Positions 11,105 through 20,047 of a stretch of 64,000 nucleotides of DNA are shown here, one piece after another. The number at the start of each line of letters is the position of its first letter. Position 1 is the first letter of the stretch. The stretch lies in contig NZ_FRBU01000008.1 in assembly GCF_900142695.1 (NCBI RefSeq), forward strand, positions 1-64,000. Reading direction: 5' to 3'. Source of the stretch: Flavobacterium xanthum. GTDB lineage: Bacteria > Bacteroidota > Bacteroidia > Flavobacteriales > Flavobacteriaceae. Below the pieces are notes generated by a model, which ran no database searches, was not told the DNA's origin, and saw nothing but the letters and a program-made list of their open reading frames with translations. The translations under genes were made by a program, and so were the position numbers.

Positions 11105-11190
11105 CGTGAGGGATAGCAGTGAAAATCCTTTTTTTGTACCGGTTTTTTCAAACGGTACAAAAAAAGATTGAAACGAATAGCCCGACGGCT
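11105..11190 (+). repeat. dispersed flavobacterial hairpin repeat, copy 1
   Basis: The unit reads GATAGCAGTGAAAATCC, then a hairpin whose arms are TTTTTTTGTACCG and CGGTACAAAAAAA, then GATTGAAACGAATAGCCCG. The same outer blocks occur near 36.5 and 48.9 kb, and inverted near 38.2 and 51.7 kb, with different stems. Confidence 0.65.
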
Positions 11191-11268
11191 GTTTTGAAAA
11201 TACGGAGAGGAACGAACAGGATTTTCAAAACAGCTGTCACGCCTAAATAATTTTAAATAATTAAAAAC

Positions 11269-12381
11269 ATGAACACTTTTAAAACGGTTTTTGAAAATTA
11301 CGATTGGGATGCGATCAAAACCAAAATATACCAAACCACAGCGCAAGATGTGGAACGGGCACTAGCAAAGAGAACCCGAAATCTCGATGATTTTTTAGCT
11401 TTAATCTCACCTGCTGCGCAAAATTATTTAGAACCAATGGCTCAAGAGTGCCACGAATTAACAAAAAAACGGTTTGGCAAAACGATTCAAATGTATGCGC
11501 CTTTATATTTGAGTAACGAATGCCAGAACATTTGCACCTATTGCGGCTTTAGTTTAGATAACAAAATCAAGCGAAAAACCCTCACTGAGGCCGAAATAAC
11601 ATTGGAAGTCGAAGCTTTAAAAAGCGCTGGTTTTGATCATGTTTTACTGGTAACGGGAGAAGCGAATTACACAGTAAATATTCATTATTTTTTAAAAGCC
11701 ATTGAACAAATAAAAAATGATTTTTCTATCATTTCAATAGAAGTGCAACCGCTTTCGACCGCTGAATATGAGCAATTGCATAAAGCTGGTGTTTATTCTG
11801 TTTTAGTATATCAAGAAACCTATCATCAGGAAGTCTATAAAAAGTACCATACTAAAGGAAAGAAATCCAATTTTGATTTTCGTCTGGAAACGCCAGATCG
11901 AATAGGCACTGCGGGCATTCATAAAATAGGTTTGGGCGTTTTATTGGGATTGGAGGATTGGCGTACCGATAGTTTTTTTAATGCGCTACACCTAGATTAT
12001 CTACAAAAAAAATACTGGCAAACTAAATATGCTGTTTCTTTTCCTAGATTACGACCAGCCGAAGGGGTTATTGAACCCAACTTTATCATGGATGATAAAG
12101 ATTTAACACAATTGATTTGTGCCTACCGTTTATGGAATGAAGATTTAGAAATCTCCATATCAACTAGGGAGAATGAAAAATTTCGTGATAATATTATCCC
12201 AATTGGGATTACAAGTATGAGTGCTGGTTCAAAAACTAATCCTGGTGGTTATGTCGTTGATCCGCAATCATTAGAGCAATTTGAAATTAGCGACGAACGG
12301 TCCGCTGCCGAGATTGCAAAAGTCATTTCCAGCAGCGGATACGAACCTGTTTGGAAAGATTGGGATAGAAGCTTTAAATAA
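11269..12381 (+). CDS. thiH: 2-iminoacetate synthase ThiH
   Basis: A 370-residue radical SAM enzyme that cleaves tyrosine to dehydroglycine for ThiG. The cluster motif CQNICTYCGF (CX3CX2C) sits at residues 85-94. HVLLVTGEANYTV, VYQETYHQEVY and TSMSAGSKTNPGGY are typical of ThiH. Length is normal. It lies after a 520-bp repeat-filled gap and may have its own promoter there. Confidence 0.95.
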   Translation: MNTFKTVFENYDWDAIKTKIYQTTAQDVERALAKRTRNLDDFLALISPAAQNYLEPMAQECHELTKKRFGKTIQMYAPLYLSNECQNICTYCGFSLDNKIKRKTLTEAEITLEVEALKSAGFDHVLLVTGEANYTVNIHYFLKAIEQIKNDFSIISIEVQPLSTAEYEQLHKAGVYSVLVYQETYHQEVYKKYHTKGKKSNFDFRLETPDRIGTAGIHKIGLGVLLGLEDWRTDSFFNALHLDYLQKKYWQTKYAVSFPRLRPAEGVIEPNFIMDDKDLTQLICAYRLWNEDLEISISTRENEKFRDNIIPIGITSMSAGSKTNPGGYVVDPQSLEQFEISDERSAAEIAKVISSSGYEPVWKDWDRSFK

Positions 12382-12474
12382 TTTTAGATTGTTAATTAAC
12401 GATATTAAAGATTGCTAATTTTTGATTTTTAAAGAAGAAATTAGATATAAATAGATTTTTTGATAGTAGAAAGA

Positions 12475-13185
12475 ATGAGTGTTATACAAGATTTTTTACG
12501 GTACAACAGACAGATGATGTTGCCGGAAATAGGAGATTCCGGGCAAGAAAAACTCAAAAAAGCGAAAGTTTTAGTGATTGGCGCTGGCGGATTAGGATGC
12601 CCTATTTTGCAATATATTGCAACGGCTGGAGTCGGAACTATCGGAATCGTTGATTTTGACAAAATCGAACTACACAATTTACACCGCCAAATTTTATTTA
12701 CAGAGCAACAAGTTGGGCAATCCAAAGCGATTACGGCAAGATCAGTTTTAAAAACTTTAAATCCATTAATTGAGATCATCGCTTTTGACGAAAAATTAAC
12801 AATCGAAAATGCCGGTCGAATCATCATGGATTTTGAAGTGATTGTGGATGGGAGCGATAACTTTGAAACCCGTTATCTAGTAAATGATACCTGTGTAGCA
12901 TCAGGCAAATCATTAATCTATGGCAGTATCTTAAAATTTGAAGGACAGATGGCCGTTTTCATTCACAATGAAAATAAAAATCTTCGCGACTTATTTCCAG
13001 AACCACCAAATCCAAAAGACGTGCCCAACTGCAGCTTTAATGGCGTATTAGGCACACTTCCTGGGATAATTGGAACCATGATGGCGCATGAAACGCTGAA
13101 ATTAATTATGGATTTACCAACTTTAAAAAATGAATTGGTAGTATTCAATAGCTTGGATTGGAGTTTTAAGAAGTTGAAATTCTAA
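12475..13185 (+). CDS. thiF: ThiF/MoeB/HesA-type adenylyltransferase
   Basis: An E1-like enzyme of about 236 residues that adenylates the ThiS C-terminus. The nucleotide motif GAGGLGCPILQY, then DFDKIELHNLHRQ and the Asp of VDGSDNFETRYL are present. A longer frame begins at a TTG (12460); the ATG at 12475 (MSVIQDFLRYNRQ) fits the family start better. No C-terminal rhodanese domain is present, and the CXXC zinc ligands are incomplete in the visible sequence. The position at the end of the thi cluster supports ThiF over MoeB, but it could serve both. Confidence 0.85.
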   Translation: MSVIQDFLRYNRQMMLPEIGDSGQEKLKKAKVLVIGAGGLGCPILQYIATAGVGTIGIVDFDKIELHNLHRQILFTEQQVGQSKAITARSVLKTLNPLIEIIAFDEKLTIENAGRIIMDFEVIVDGSDNFETRYLVNDTCVASGKSLIYGSILKFEGQMAVFIHNENKNLRDLFPEPPNPKDVPNCSFNGVLGTLPGIIGTMMAHETLKLIMDLPTLKNELVVFNSLDWSFKKLKF

Positions 13186-13188
13186 ATA

Positions 13189-13827
13189 TTATTCGCTCTT
13201 CAATAGTTCCATAAATTCATCGCGTTCTATTTCTCTGCAACCCAAACTTTCAAGATGTGGATTATAAACTTGGCAATCCAATAGTTTGTAATTTTCTTTT
13301 ATTAATTGGTTCACCAAAGCAATAAAGGCTACTTTGGAAGCATTAGAAACTTTAGAAAACATACTTTCACCACAGAAAACACGACCCAAATCAATCCCGT
13401 ATAATCCGCCTACGAGTTGCTCATTTTGCCAAACTTCGATTGACTTTGCAATTCCTAGTTCGTTCAGTTTACAATAAGCCTCAATCATATCATTGGTAAT
13501 CCAAGTCCCATTTTGCCCGTCGCGCTTGATGTTTTGGCAGTTTGAAATTACGTCTCTAAAATTCCGATTGAAAGTAACTTTGAAACTATCTCTATTCAGA
13601 ATGTTTCGCATACTTTTTGAAACAATCAATTCATCTAGAAATAAAACCATTCTGGGATTTGGTGACCACCACATAATGGGCTCCCCATTTTCAAACCAAG
13701 GAAAGATTCCACTGTTATAAGCTAGTAGCAAGCGATCTGATGATAAATCCCCACCAATGGCCAAGATTCCATCGCGATTGGCTTGGGAAACAGGAGGGAA
13801 AAATAAATCTGGAGATAAATAATACAT
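13189..13827 (-). CDS. aat: leucyl/phenylalanyl-tRNA-protein transferase
   Basis: A 212-residue enzyme of the N-degron pathway that adds Leu or Phe from charged tRNA to proteins with N-terminal Lys or Arg. Diagnostic segments are FPPVSQANRDGILAIGGDL, GIFPWFENGEPIMWWSPNPR near residue 40, and GGLYGIDLGRVFCGESMFS near 142. Full length for the family. It converges on thiF with 3 bp between the stop codons. Confidence 0.95.
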   Translation of the reverse strand: MYYLSPDLFFPPVSQANRDGILAIGGDLSSDRLLLAYNSGIFPWFENGEPIMWWSPNPRMVLFLDELIVSKSMRNILNRDSFKVTFNRNFRDVISNCQNIKRDGQNGTWITNDMIEAYCKLNELGIAKSIEVWQNEQLVGGLYGIDLGRVFCGESMFSKVSNASKVAFIALVNQLIKENYKLLDCQVYNPHLESLGCREIERDEFMELLKSE

Positions 13828-13932
13828 TTTTACATTTCAAAAATAAATGGCAATTTCAAAAAAAATAAAAAAAGTCAGAAATTCAAGTAAAAACTCAAAC
13901 TTCTGACTTATAAGTTCTAACTTTTTTATCTC

Positions 13933-14310
13933 TTAGAATGGCAAATCGTCAGCTTCTTCTTCGTTTAGGTTGGTTGCTGGTGCAAAAGCTTCAGCAGCCG
14001 GCATTGGAGGCATTTGCGCAGAAGTCGCTTCAGTAGCTACTCTTTCTACTCTCCATCCTTGAATTGCATTAAAATATTTAGTTACTCCTTGTGGATCAAC
14101 CCATTCGCGTCCTCTTAAATTGATAGAAACTTTTACCGCTTCACCAACTTTAAAACTATTCAATAAATCACATTTATCTTGTACAAATTCCACTAAAATA
14201 TGTTGTGGATATTGTTCTTCCGTGGTTACAACTAATTCTCTTTTCAAGAAACTTCCGCTTCCCACATTTTTTGCATCCCCAAGCATTTTAATTTTTCCTG
14301 TAACTTCCAT
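13933..14310 (-). CDS. DUF3127 protein with SSB-like acidic tail
   Basis: A 125-residue protein of the Bacteroidetes-specific DUF3127 family. Residues 1-95 form a compact, beta-rich domain (MEVTGKIKML at the start, GWRVERV at the end) compatible with an OB fold. A Pro/Ala linker follows and the C-terminus is EEEADDLPF, strikingly like the DDDIPF tip by which single-stranded-DNA-binding proteins recruit partners. The fold and DNA role are inference; the tail is read directly. It starts 30 bp after the flavin reductase gene ends and may be co-transcribed with it. Confidence 0.85.
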   Translation of the reverse strand: MEVTGKIKMLGDAKNVGSGSFLKRELVVTTEEQYPQHILVEFVQDKCDLLNSFKVGEAVKVSINLRGREWVDPQGVTKYFNAIQGWRVERVATEATSAQMPPMPAAEAFAPATNLNEEEADDLPF

Positions 14311-14339
14311 CTTCGTTATTTTTAATGTTATTTATTTTT

Positions 14340-15215
14340 TTATTTTTTTGCCAAAAGCACTTTCCAAGCAGACAGAACATCCTCTTCGTCCAAATATTTT
14401 TTAGCCTCTAAGTGTACTTTATGCTGATCATCAGCACTCAAAACGCCTTTCACAGCAAAATTCTGTTTTACAAATATACTAACTTCTTCCATTGTAGGCA
14501 AGGCTTCTATATTCCCCAACATGCCTAAATCATTTCCGTTAAAAACTGGGCTTTCTTTTATAAAATTTGGAATTGCATCCACCCCAATTCCTAAAGTTGA
14601 CAATGGTTTTGGTACTTCAAAAAGACCTTGGTTGGATCTGGAATACCAGTTGCCTCCCAACCTAGAAACCAAGTCGATTTTATGTTGATCTATAGCTCCA
14701 TTTTCGTCTAAAACCGATTCGTTAATATGAATACGTACTACTTCACAAAGTACTAAATTCCCAGCTCCACCTTCGGTTCCCAAAGGAATAATCTGAGTAA
14801 CTTTGCATTCAAATTGAACAGGAGACTCTTTTACTCTAAACGGTTTTACAACCTCTGAAGCAATTGGCGTCAAGCCAGATTTTATAAACTCATCTACGCC
14901 ATCAGCATATTCTGTACTGGCCAGAGAAATTTGCTGTACCATATCATAATTGACCACATTAATCACTACTTCACGGGTAGCTTCAACGTTCATTAAGGTA
15001 TGTTTTATCGAATTATCACGCACCCGTCTTGCTGGCGAAAATATAACAATAGGCGGATTAGCACTGAACACATTGAAGAAACTAAAAGGCGATACATTAG
15101 GATTCCCATTAGCGTCCATTGTACTAGCAAAAGCGATAGGCCTAGGCCCTACAGAACTTTGCAGATACCCCTGTAACTTTGCCGTTTCAATACTTTTAGG
15201 ATCAATAGTAATCAT
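14340..15215 (-). CDS. flavin reductase-like FMN-binding protein
   Basis: A 291-residue protein of the flavin reductase-like family (split-barrel FMN-binding). Visible signatures are GPRPIAFASTMDANGNPN near residue 23, SPFSFFNVFSANPP, then CEVVRIHI and LVSRLGGNWYSR. The C-terminal 90 residues extend beyond the core barrel, as is common in Bacteroidetes members. Substrate and partner oxygenase are unknown; no partner gene is nearby. It is divergent from the histidine kinase gene, with about 170 bp between them. Confidence 0.85.
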   Translation of the reverse strand: MITIDPKSIETAKLQGYLQSSVGPRPIAFASTMDANGNPNVSPFSFFNVFSANPPIVIFSPARRVRDNSIKHTLMNVEATREVVINVVNYDMVQQISLASTEYADGVDEFIKSGLTPIASEVVKPFRVKESPVQFECKVTQIIPLGTEGGAGNLVLCEVVRIHINESVLDENGAIDQHKIDLVSRLGGNWYSRSNQGLFEVPKPLSTLGIGVDAIPNFIKESPVFNGNDLGMLGNIEALPTMEEVSIFVKQNFAVKGVLSADDQHKVHLEAKKYLDEEDVLSAWKVLLAKK

Positions 15216-15389
15216 AATTTTTATTTATTTCTTAAAGATACAAAAGTAGACAATTGAATTAAGTTTAAGAAGCAGTTGTGTAGAAATAGAATGAAATTAG
15301 GTTTTAGATATTTCAAAAATAAATTCTTTGATTGAAACTAAAATACAAAAGCTTTTATTTCGTTATATTTATCATTCAAATTTTCATTT

Positions 15390-16538
15390 ATGCAGTTTTC
15401 TGAAAGAAGAAATACAACCCGTTGGATTATCATTTTTGCCTCTTTTTTTATAATTTCCTTAATACTTTGGAACACTTACACTTTTTTTCAAATTTTTAAA
15501 AATGAAGAACGCTTAAAAATGAACCTTTGGGCACAAGCCCAAAAAACACTGATTAACGCGGGCGAAAATACAGAAGTCGAACTTCCACTTCAGATTTTCA
15601 GCAACAACACTTCGATTCCCATTATACTTACTGAAAATGACAGCATCATAAATACCGTTAATATTGATGAGTCCGTTGTAGAAAACAAGCAAAAAGCAAT
15701 CGCTTTTTTACGAGACTTAAAAAATGAAAATGAGCCCATTGTAATTGAATATGTCCCTGGAAAATTTCAAAATTTATATTATGGTAATTCTGCTTTACTG
15801 AATAAATTAAAGTATTATCCTGTTGCCTTAGTACTTATTATTGTTTTATTTGGAAGTTTGGTTTATAACTTTTATAGGAGTACCAAAATGGCAACGCAAA
15901 ATAAACTTTGGGCCGGAATGGCCAAAGAAACCGCACACCAGATAGGAACGCCGCTCTCTTCCTTGATTGGCTGGGTCGAACTCTTAAAATCTGAAAATGT
16001 AGACGAAAGTACCACATTCGAAATTGAAAAAGACATTGAGCGTTTGCAAACCATCACGGATCGTTTCTCGAAAATAGGATCGGAACCCAAATTAGAAAAC
16101 AAAGATATCGTAGCCGAAACACAACAATCGTACGACTATTTGCAATCCCGATTTTCCAAGCAAATTGAGTTTTCATTTAAAGCGCCACAATCGCCTATTA
16201 TGGTTTCCTTGAACCCCACTCTACACAGTTGGACCATCGAAAACTTAGTAAAAAACGCCATAGATGCGATGAAAGGCAAAGGAAAACTAGCCTTAGAAAT
16301 TGAACAAGAAGGAGATTATGTAAAAATAAATGTATCAGATACTGGCGGTGGAATCCAGAAAAATCAATTCAAAAGTATTTTCGAACCTGGTTTTACAACC
16401 AAAAAAAGAGGTTGGGGATTAGGCCTTTCATTGACCAAAAGAATCGTAGAAGAATACCACAAAGGAACCATTAAAGTCTTAAATTCCGAAATAGGAAAAG
16501 GAACAACGATGCAAGTGAGTTTAAAAAAAGCCGTCTAA
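15390..16538 (+). CDS. sensor histidine kinase
   Basis: A 382-residue inner-membrane kinase with a transmembrane segment at about 12-34, a periplasmic domain of about 105 residues, a second membrane segment at about 142-162, a dimerisation domain with phospho-acceptor His183 (MAKETAHQIGTPL) and a GHKL ATPase domain (ENLVKNAIDAM, DTGGGIQ, GWGLGLSLTKRIVEEY). No response-regulator gene is adjacent, so it is an orphan kinase. The input signal cannot be told. Its stop overlaps the converging gene by 4 bp. Confidence 0.9.
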   Translation: MQFSERRNTTRWIIIFASFFIISLILWNTYTFFQIFKNEERLKMNLWAQAQKTLINAGENTEVELPLQIFSNNTSIPIILTENDSIINTVNIDESVVENKQKAIAFLRDLKNENEPIVIEYVPGKFQNLYYGNSALLNKLKYYPVALVLIIVLFGSLVYNFYRSTKMATQNKLWAGMAKETAHQIGTPLSSLIGWVELLKSENVDESTTFEIEKDIERLQTITDRFSKIGSEPKLENKDIVAETQQSYDYLQSRFSKQIEFSFKAPQSPIMVSLNPTLHSWTIENLVKNAIDAMKGKGKLALEIEQEGDYVKINVSDTGGGIQKNQFKSIFEPGFTTKKRGWGLGLSLTKRIVEEYHKGTIKVLNSEIGKGTTMQVSLKKAV

Positions 16539-17707
16539 TTTGAGGAAACTCTACTCTGAGTGATTCTAAAAAACATTGTTTTTCTACTGATTTTAGACTT
16601 GCTCAAATAGTTTTGCACAAATGAAGCATGTTCATTGGCTTGCGCCAAAGCTTTACTCAGGGATTTTTTGATTGAAGCCACATTAGCTGAATTCTCACTT
16701 CCCACAGCACCCACTGCATAAATTGCGTCTTGGCATTTAGCTAGTTTTTCCTGTGGAGTCTGGATCATATTGCTAATTTCATCGTCTGAAAAAGTGGGCT
16801 TGAACTGATTGTTTCGGTAATGAACAAAATCATTCAGCATGACAACTGCAAGGTTCATTTCGTTTACAATAACGTTTAATTTCTCGATGTTGGTATTTCT
16901 TCGCAAATACTCTAATTTTTTCTTTTTGAACTCAAAACGTTCTAGCACCAAAGCGTTTTTTAATCCGTTTTTTTCTATTCTTTCTGCTGAGGCATACAAC
17001 TGATCTGCTTCAGACAGTGCATTGTATTTGCTGATTTCTCGTTCAAAATTAAAGTATTTTTTGGATGTATTCATTTGGACTTTTCCTTCGTAAAATTCAC
17101 TATTAGTTATGGGATAGTGCAGGAATTGCCACAAATAATCAAATGGAATATGCGAGGCAATTATTTTAGCTGGGTCCGCCTTAAAATAAACATTATTTAG
17201 TTTTTTAATAAATTGCCCATTATGAACGTATCCGGATCCCCAAGTTGGATCAAACAAATACCATTTATTGTCTACTTTTGCAGCAGTCCAAGCGTGCGCT
17301 AATTTTCCTATTGTACCATTTTGCTTATTATAACCTTGAATAATATAGGACTCAATTCCAATTTTATCAGACAGTTCCTTTAAAACGGCAGCATAATGAC
17401 TGCAAACTCCTTTTCTTGTTTTTAAAGTTCTAGTAATTTTATCTTGCGCTGTTTCACTAAAATTAACGGCATATCTATTAGCTACATCATATCTAATATT
17501 TGATGCAGTCCAGAAAAAAGCAGCTCGCATTTTATCAGCCTCTGTTTTAAAATTAGCATTGATATATGCGGCAATTGCTGTTGTAGAAGTAGTCTGGTTT
17601 GAAGGAATAGAGTTCATTTTAGCGTCGACTAGACTATTTCCTGTACTGCCTTGACCAAAACTTAAAAGTGTAATAAAAAGCGCAAAAAGTATAAAATTAT
17701 TTTTCAT
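16535..17707 (-). CDS. secreted transglutaminase-like protein
   Basis: About 390 residues with a signal peptide (MKNNFILFALFITLLSFGQG) and a transglutaminase/cysteine-protease core. The triad is visible as Cys in RKGVCSHYAAVLKEL, His in LAHAWTAAKV and Asp in YLFDPTWGSG. A helical C-terminal region of about 200 residues is unassigned. I begin at the ATG at 17707, six codons inside the longest frame, because the signal peptide starts there. Members may be peptidases rather than cross-linkers; the substrate is unknown. Confidence 0.85.
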   Translation of the reverse strand: MKNNFILFALFITLLSFGQGSTGNSLVDAKMNSIPSNQTTSTTAIAAYINANFKTEADKMRAAFFWTASNIRYDVANRYAVNFSETAQDKITRTLKTRKGVCSHYAAVLKELSDKIGIESYIIQGYNKQNGTIGKLAHAWTAAKVDNKWYLFDPTWGSGYVHNGQFIKKLNNVYFKADPAKIIASHIPFDYLWQFLHYPITNSEFYEGKVQMNTSKKYFNFEREISKYNALSEADQLYASAERIEKNGLKNALVLERFEFKKKKLEYLRRNTNIEKLNVIVNEMNLAVVMLNDFVHYRNNQFKPTFSDDEISNMIQTPQEKLAKCQDAIYAVGAVGSENSANVASIKKSLSKALAQANEHASFVQNYLSKSKISRKTMFFRITQSRVSSN

Positions 17708-17728
17708 ATTGTAGCAGGGACTCAAAGT

Positions 17729-17760
17729 AAAAGGGAATAGGTTTTCACCTATTCCCTTTT
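17729..17760. terminator. strong hairpin upstream of the transglutaminase gene
   Basis: Arms 17729-17741 and 17748-17760 pair perfectly over 13 bp (AAAAGGGAATAGG and its complement) with a 6-nt loop. With its A-rich start and T-rich end it can terminate transcripts from the HIT/greA side and separates them from the transglutaminase gene. Confidence 0.7.
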
Positions 17761-17799
17761 AAACGAAAACCATACCAATTTATTTTATTTGTCCAACTT

Positions 17800-18186
17800 T
17801 TATAAATTCGATTGGATATTTATTGCTAATGCTTCAAATTCATCTTTTGACATGGACACTTTATTTTGAAAACGCATTTCATCCATTTCATTCAGCGGAA
17901 TCAAGTGAACGTGTGCATGTGGCACTTCAAGGCCAACAACTGCCATACCAATTCGTTTGCATGGAACTGTTTTCTCCAGTGCTACCGCAATTTTTTTAGA
18001 AAACTGCATTAGACCGATATACAAGTCCTCTTCCATCTCAAAAATCTTATTGATTTCTTGTTTGGGAATACAAAGTGTGTGTCCTTTTGCATTTGGATTT
18101 ACATCCAAAAAGGCTAAGAAGTTTTCGTCCTCTGCAATTTTATAACACGGGATTTCTCCGTTAACTATTTTAGTAAATATTGACAT
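17800..18186 (-). CDS. HIT family nucleotide-binding protein
   Basis: A 128-residue histidine-triad protein of the Hint/HinT group, hydrolysing nucleotide phosphoramidates or similar. The signature HAHVHLIPL is at about residues 89-97, and FTKIVNGEIPCYKI at the N-terminus is typical. Complete in length. It lies 66 bp downstream of greA and is probably co-transcribed with it. Confidence 0.93.
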   Translation of the reverse strand: MSIFTKIVNGEIPCYKIAEDENFLAFLDVNPNAKGHTLCIPKQEINKIFEMEEDLYIGLMQFSKKIAVALEKTVPCKRIGMAVVGLEVPHAHVHLIPLNEMDEMRFQNKVSMSKDEFEALAINIQSNL

Positions 18187-18252
18187 AGCTGCTTTGTTAC
18201 TGTGGTTTATTGTTTAAAATATTAAAGAAGTAACCAGATAGACTTAAAAAAA

Positions 18253-18729
18253 TTAATCTCTTGTGATTTCTAAAATTTCGAATTTTAAAACCCCATTTGG
18301 GACTGTTATCTCTGCAAATTCACCTACTGATTTTCCTAATAATCCTTTACCAATTGGCGAAGTAACAGATATTTTTCCAGTTTTTAAATCGGCTTCACTT
18401 TCAGCTACCAACGTGTATTTCATTTCCATTCCATTGGTCTGGTTTTTGATTTTGACATTGGACAAAACCAACACTTTAGAAACATCCAGATGTGTTTCAT
18501 CAATTAATCGAGCGTTAGAATGTACTTCTTCTAGTTTAGCGATACGCATCTCTAGCATTCCTTGTGCTTCCTTGGCAGCATCGTACTCGGCGTTCTCAGA
18601 AAGATCGCCTTTGTCTCTTGCTTCGGCTATATCTGCAGATGCTTTTGGACGCATTACGCTTTTTAAATAATCCAATTCTTCTCTTAACTTCTTCAATCCT
18701 TCTGCGGTGTAATACGATACTGTACTCAT
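18253..18729 (-). CDS. greA: transcription elongation factor GreA
   Basis: A 158-residue cleavage factor that rescues backtracked RNA polymerase. The N-terminal coiled coil includes EARDKGDLSENAEYDAAKEAQ with the acidic tip residues (DLSENAEY), and the C-terminal FKBP-like domain ends ISVTSPIGKGLLGKSVGE and VLKFEILEI. Full length. A terminator-like hairpin sits in its leader (18756-18777). Confidence 0.95.
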   Translation of the reverse strand: MSTVSYYTAEGLKKLREELDYLKSVMRPKASADIAEARDKGDLSENAEYDAAKEAQGMLEMRIAKLEEVHSNARLIDETHLDVSKVLVLSNVKIKNQTNGMEMKYTLVAESEADLKTGKISVTSPIGKGLLGKSVGEFAEITVPNGVLKFEILEITRD

Positions 18730-18755
18730 AACTTCCTCATTTATATAAATAGAAA

Positions 18756-18777
18756 AAATCCCATCAGGACGGGATTT
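18756..18777 (-). terminator. intrinsic-terminator-like hairpin in the greA leader
   Basis: On the minus strand AAATCCC and GGGATTT enclose an 8-nt loop and are followed by TTTCTATTT, about 27 nt before the greA start codon. This is an intrinsic terminator form located upstream of greA rather than after a gene, so it may attenuate greA or end a short leader RNA. Confidence 0.55.
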
Positions 18778-18891
18778 CTTTCCACAAAGATACTATTATT
18801 TTTTTTTCGTCTTTAAATATATGTTAATCATATATAATTCAAAGTTAAATAAATTAAATTTGTTTCACTAATACTTTGACACTATTTTAAA

Positions 18892-19305
18892 ATGAAAAAA
18901 TATTCCTTCTTTTTATTAATTCTTCCTTTACTTTTTTCGTGTAGTGATTCTGGTTTTAACAATACCAATCCATATCTGCCTAATTATAGTTTTACTATGG
19001 ATATCAATATGAAGTTGCCTTCTTATTCCAATTTAAAGTTTGTAAGTAACTCCGTTGTTATTCCTGCGCTTGGAGTACGAGGCGTTATTATTTTTAATAC
19101 AGGAAGCGGCTATAATGCATTTGACGCTGCATGTCCCAATCAAGCTTTAAGTTCTTGCTCCACTATGACTATCAAAGGCATCAATGCTATTTGTGGCTGT
19201 GACAACAGAGAATACAGTTTATTTTCTGGCCAGGGACCATTACAATATCCTTTAAAGCAATACCGGGTTCAAGTAAATGGAGATGTGTTGCGCGTTTATA
19301 ATTGA
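18892..19305 (+). CDS. Rieske-like lipoprotein with altered cluster ligands
   Basis: A 137-residue protein with a lipoprotein signal (LLFSCSDS, lipidated Cys at about 17). The body has the Rieske-domain layout seen in flavobacterial proteins: a first box FDAACPNQ and a second box CGCDNREYSLFSGQG, ending LKQYRVQVNGDVLRVYN. True Rieske proteins have CXH and CX2H boxes binding a 2Fe-2S cluster; here the histidines are Asn and Asp, so a normal Rieske cluster is unlikely. Function is unknown. Confidence 0.7.
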   Translation: MKKYSFFLLILPLLFSCSDSGFNNTNPYLPNYSFTMDINMKLPSYSNLKFVSNSVVIPALGVRGVIIFNTGSGYNAFDAACPNQALSSCSTMTIKGINAICGCDNREYSLFSGQGPLQYPLKQYRVQVNGDVLRVYN

Positions 19306-19446
19306 TTTTATGGGCGTGACAGCAAAAAAAGGGATACGCCTTACAACAGCAATGGCCGTATTTACTTTTTTTGTCAGGCTACTTCCTCCGCCGTGGCTTT
19401 TTGTTTCACTATTTTTAAATCAAACTTATTTTTACTGTTAATAACA

Positions 19447-19881
19447 TTATTTTTTGTCAAAAGTATACCGAATCCCAATAAGACCTCTGAGGACTGCATT
19501 ATCCTCAATTCTAAATACCGGTGTTAGTTCTAAAAGTAGTGCTATTTTTTTTAAATTTTTAATTGGAAAAATCTCCAGAGTCGCAGGAAGCACAAAACTA
19601 TTTATTTCATCAAAACCTCTAAATGGACTTAAATTAACTCCCAATCCAACCGAAAAACGGTGGTACTCTTTGGTTTCAAAATTATAAAATACATTAGCTT
19701 CAATAGGCATTTCCACAAAATAATAATTAGTAAATACTTTCAGTTCCACGCTTATATCCTTATTTTTATTGGTGTTAATTCCCATAGCATAGTTTGAAAA
19801 ACCGGTTATGGCTATTTGGCTATGACCAGTAAGGCCAATAAAAAACAAAATGATGATGAAGGTCTGCTTGAAATTTTTCAT
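19447..19881 (-). CDS. small outer-membrane-like protein, unknown function
   Basis: A 144-residue protein with a signal peptide (about 1-21, ending LTGHSQ). The mature part alternates hydrophobic and polar residues in short stretches (YYFVEMPIEANVFYNFE, HRFSVGLGVNLSPFRG) and ends GIRYTFDKK, with aromatic and basic residues as in a small beta-barrel. I do not recognise a family. The interval before it (19306-19446) contains GGGCGTGAC-type repeat sequence and no gene. Confidence 0.65.
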   Translation of the reverse strand: MKNFKQTFIIILFFIGLTGHSQIAITGFSNYAMGINTNKNKDISVELKVFTNYYFVEMPIEANVFYNFETKEYHRFSVGLGVNLSPFRGFDEINSFVLPATLEIFPIKNLKKIALLLELTPVFRIEDNAVLRGLIGIRYTFDKK

Positions 19882-20047
19882 TCTTACTGTTGGTTTAAAA
19901 TTTTTAAATAGTGCTATGGTTAGCCTCCGTAAATATCAAAAAAAGAAAATACTGATTAAAAATTTACTTACTTAATTAACAAAAAATTAACAGGTTTAAT
20001 TTTATATTTAGCTTCATAACTATCTTTTTTTATTGTGTTTAAATTTA

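Larger units (their letters stand above)
10746..11268. other. gene-free gap inside the thi cluster
   Basis: This 523-bp interval splits thiG from thiH. It holds a short CTCTCC/GGAGATGG hairpin just after thiG, a perfect long palindrome (10847-10895), a small palindromic TCGAGCGCAGTCGAG motif (about 10955-10969) and a dispersed hairpin repeat (about 11105-11190). No coding frame is credible. The inserted repeats suggest the thi operon may be transcribed in two parts. Confidence 0.6.

Noticed and set aside
11077..11346. 89-codon minus-strand frame at the start of thiH
   Set aside because: Shadow across a repeat and the thiH start.
16535..16538. Overlapping stop codons of the histidine kinase and transglutaminase genes
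   Set aside because: A 4-bp convergent overlap is ordinary in compact genomes.
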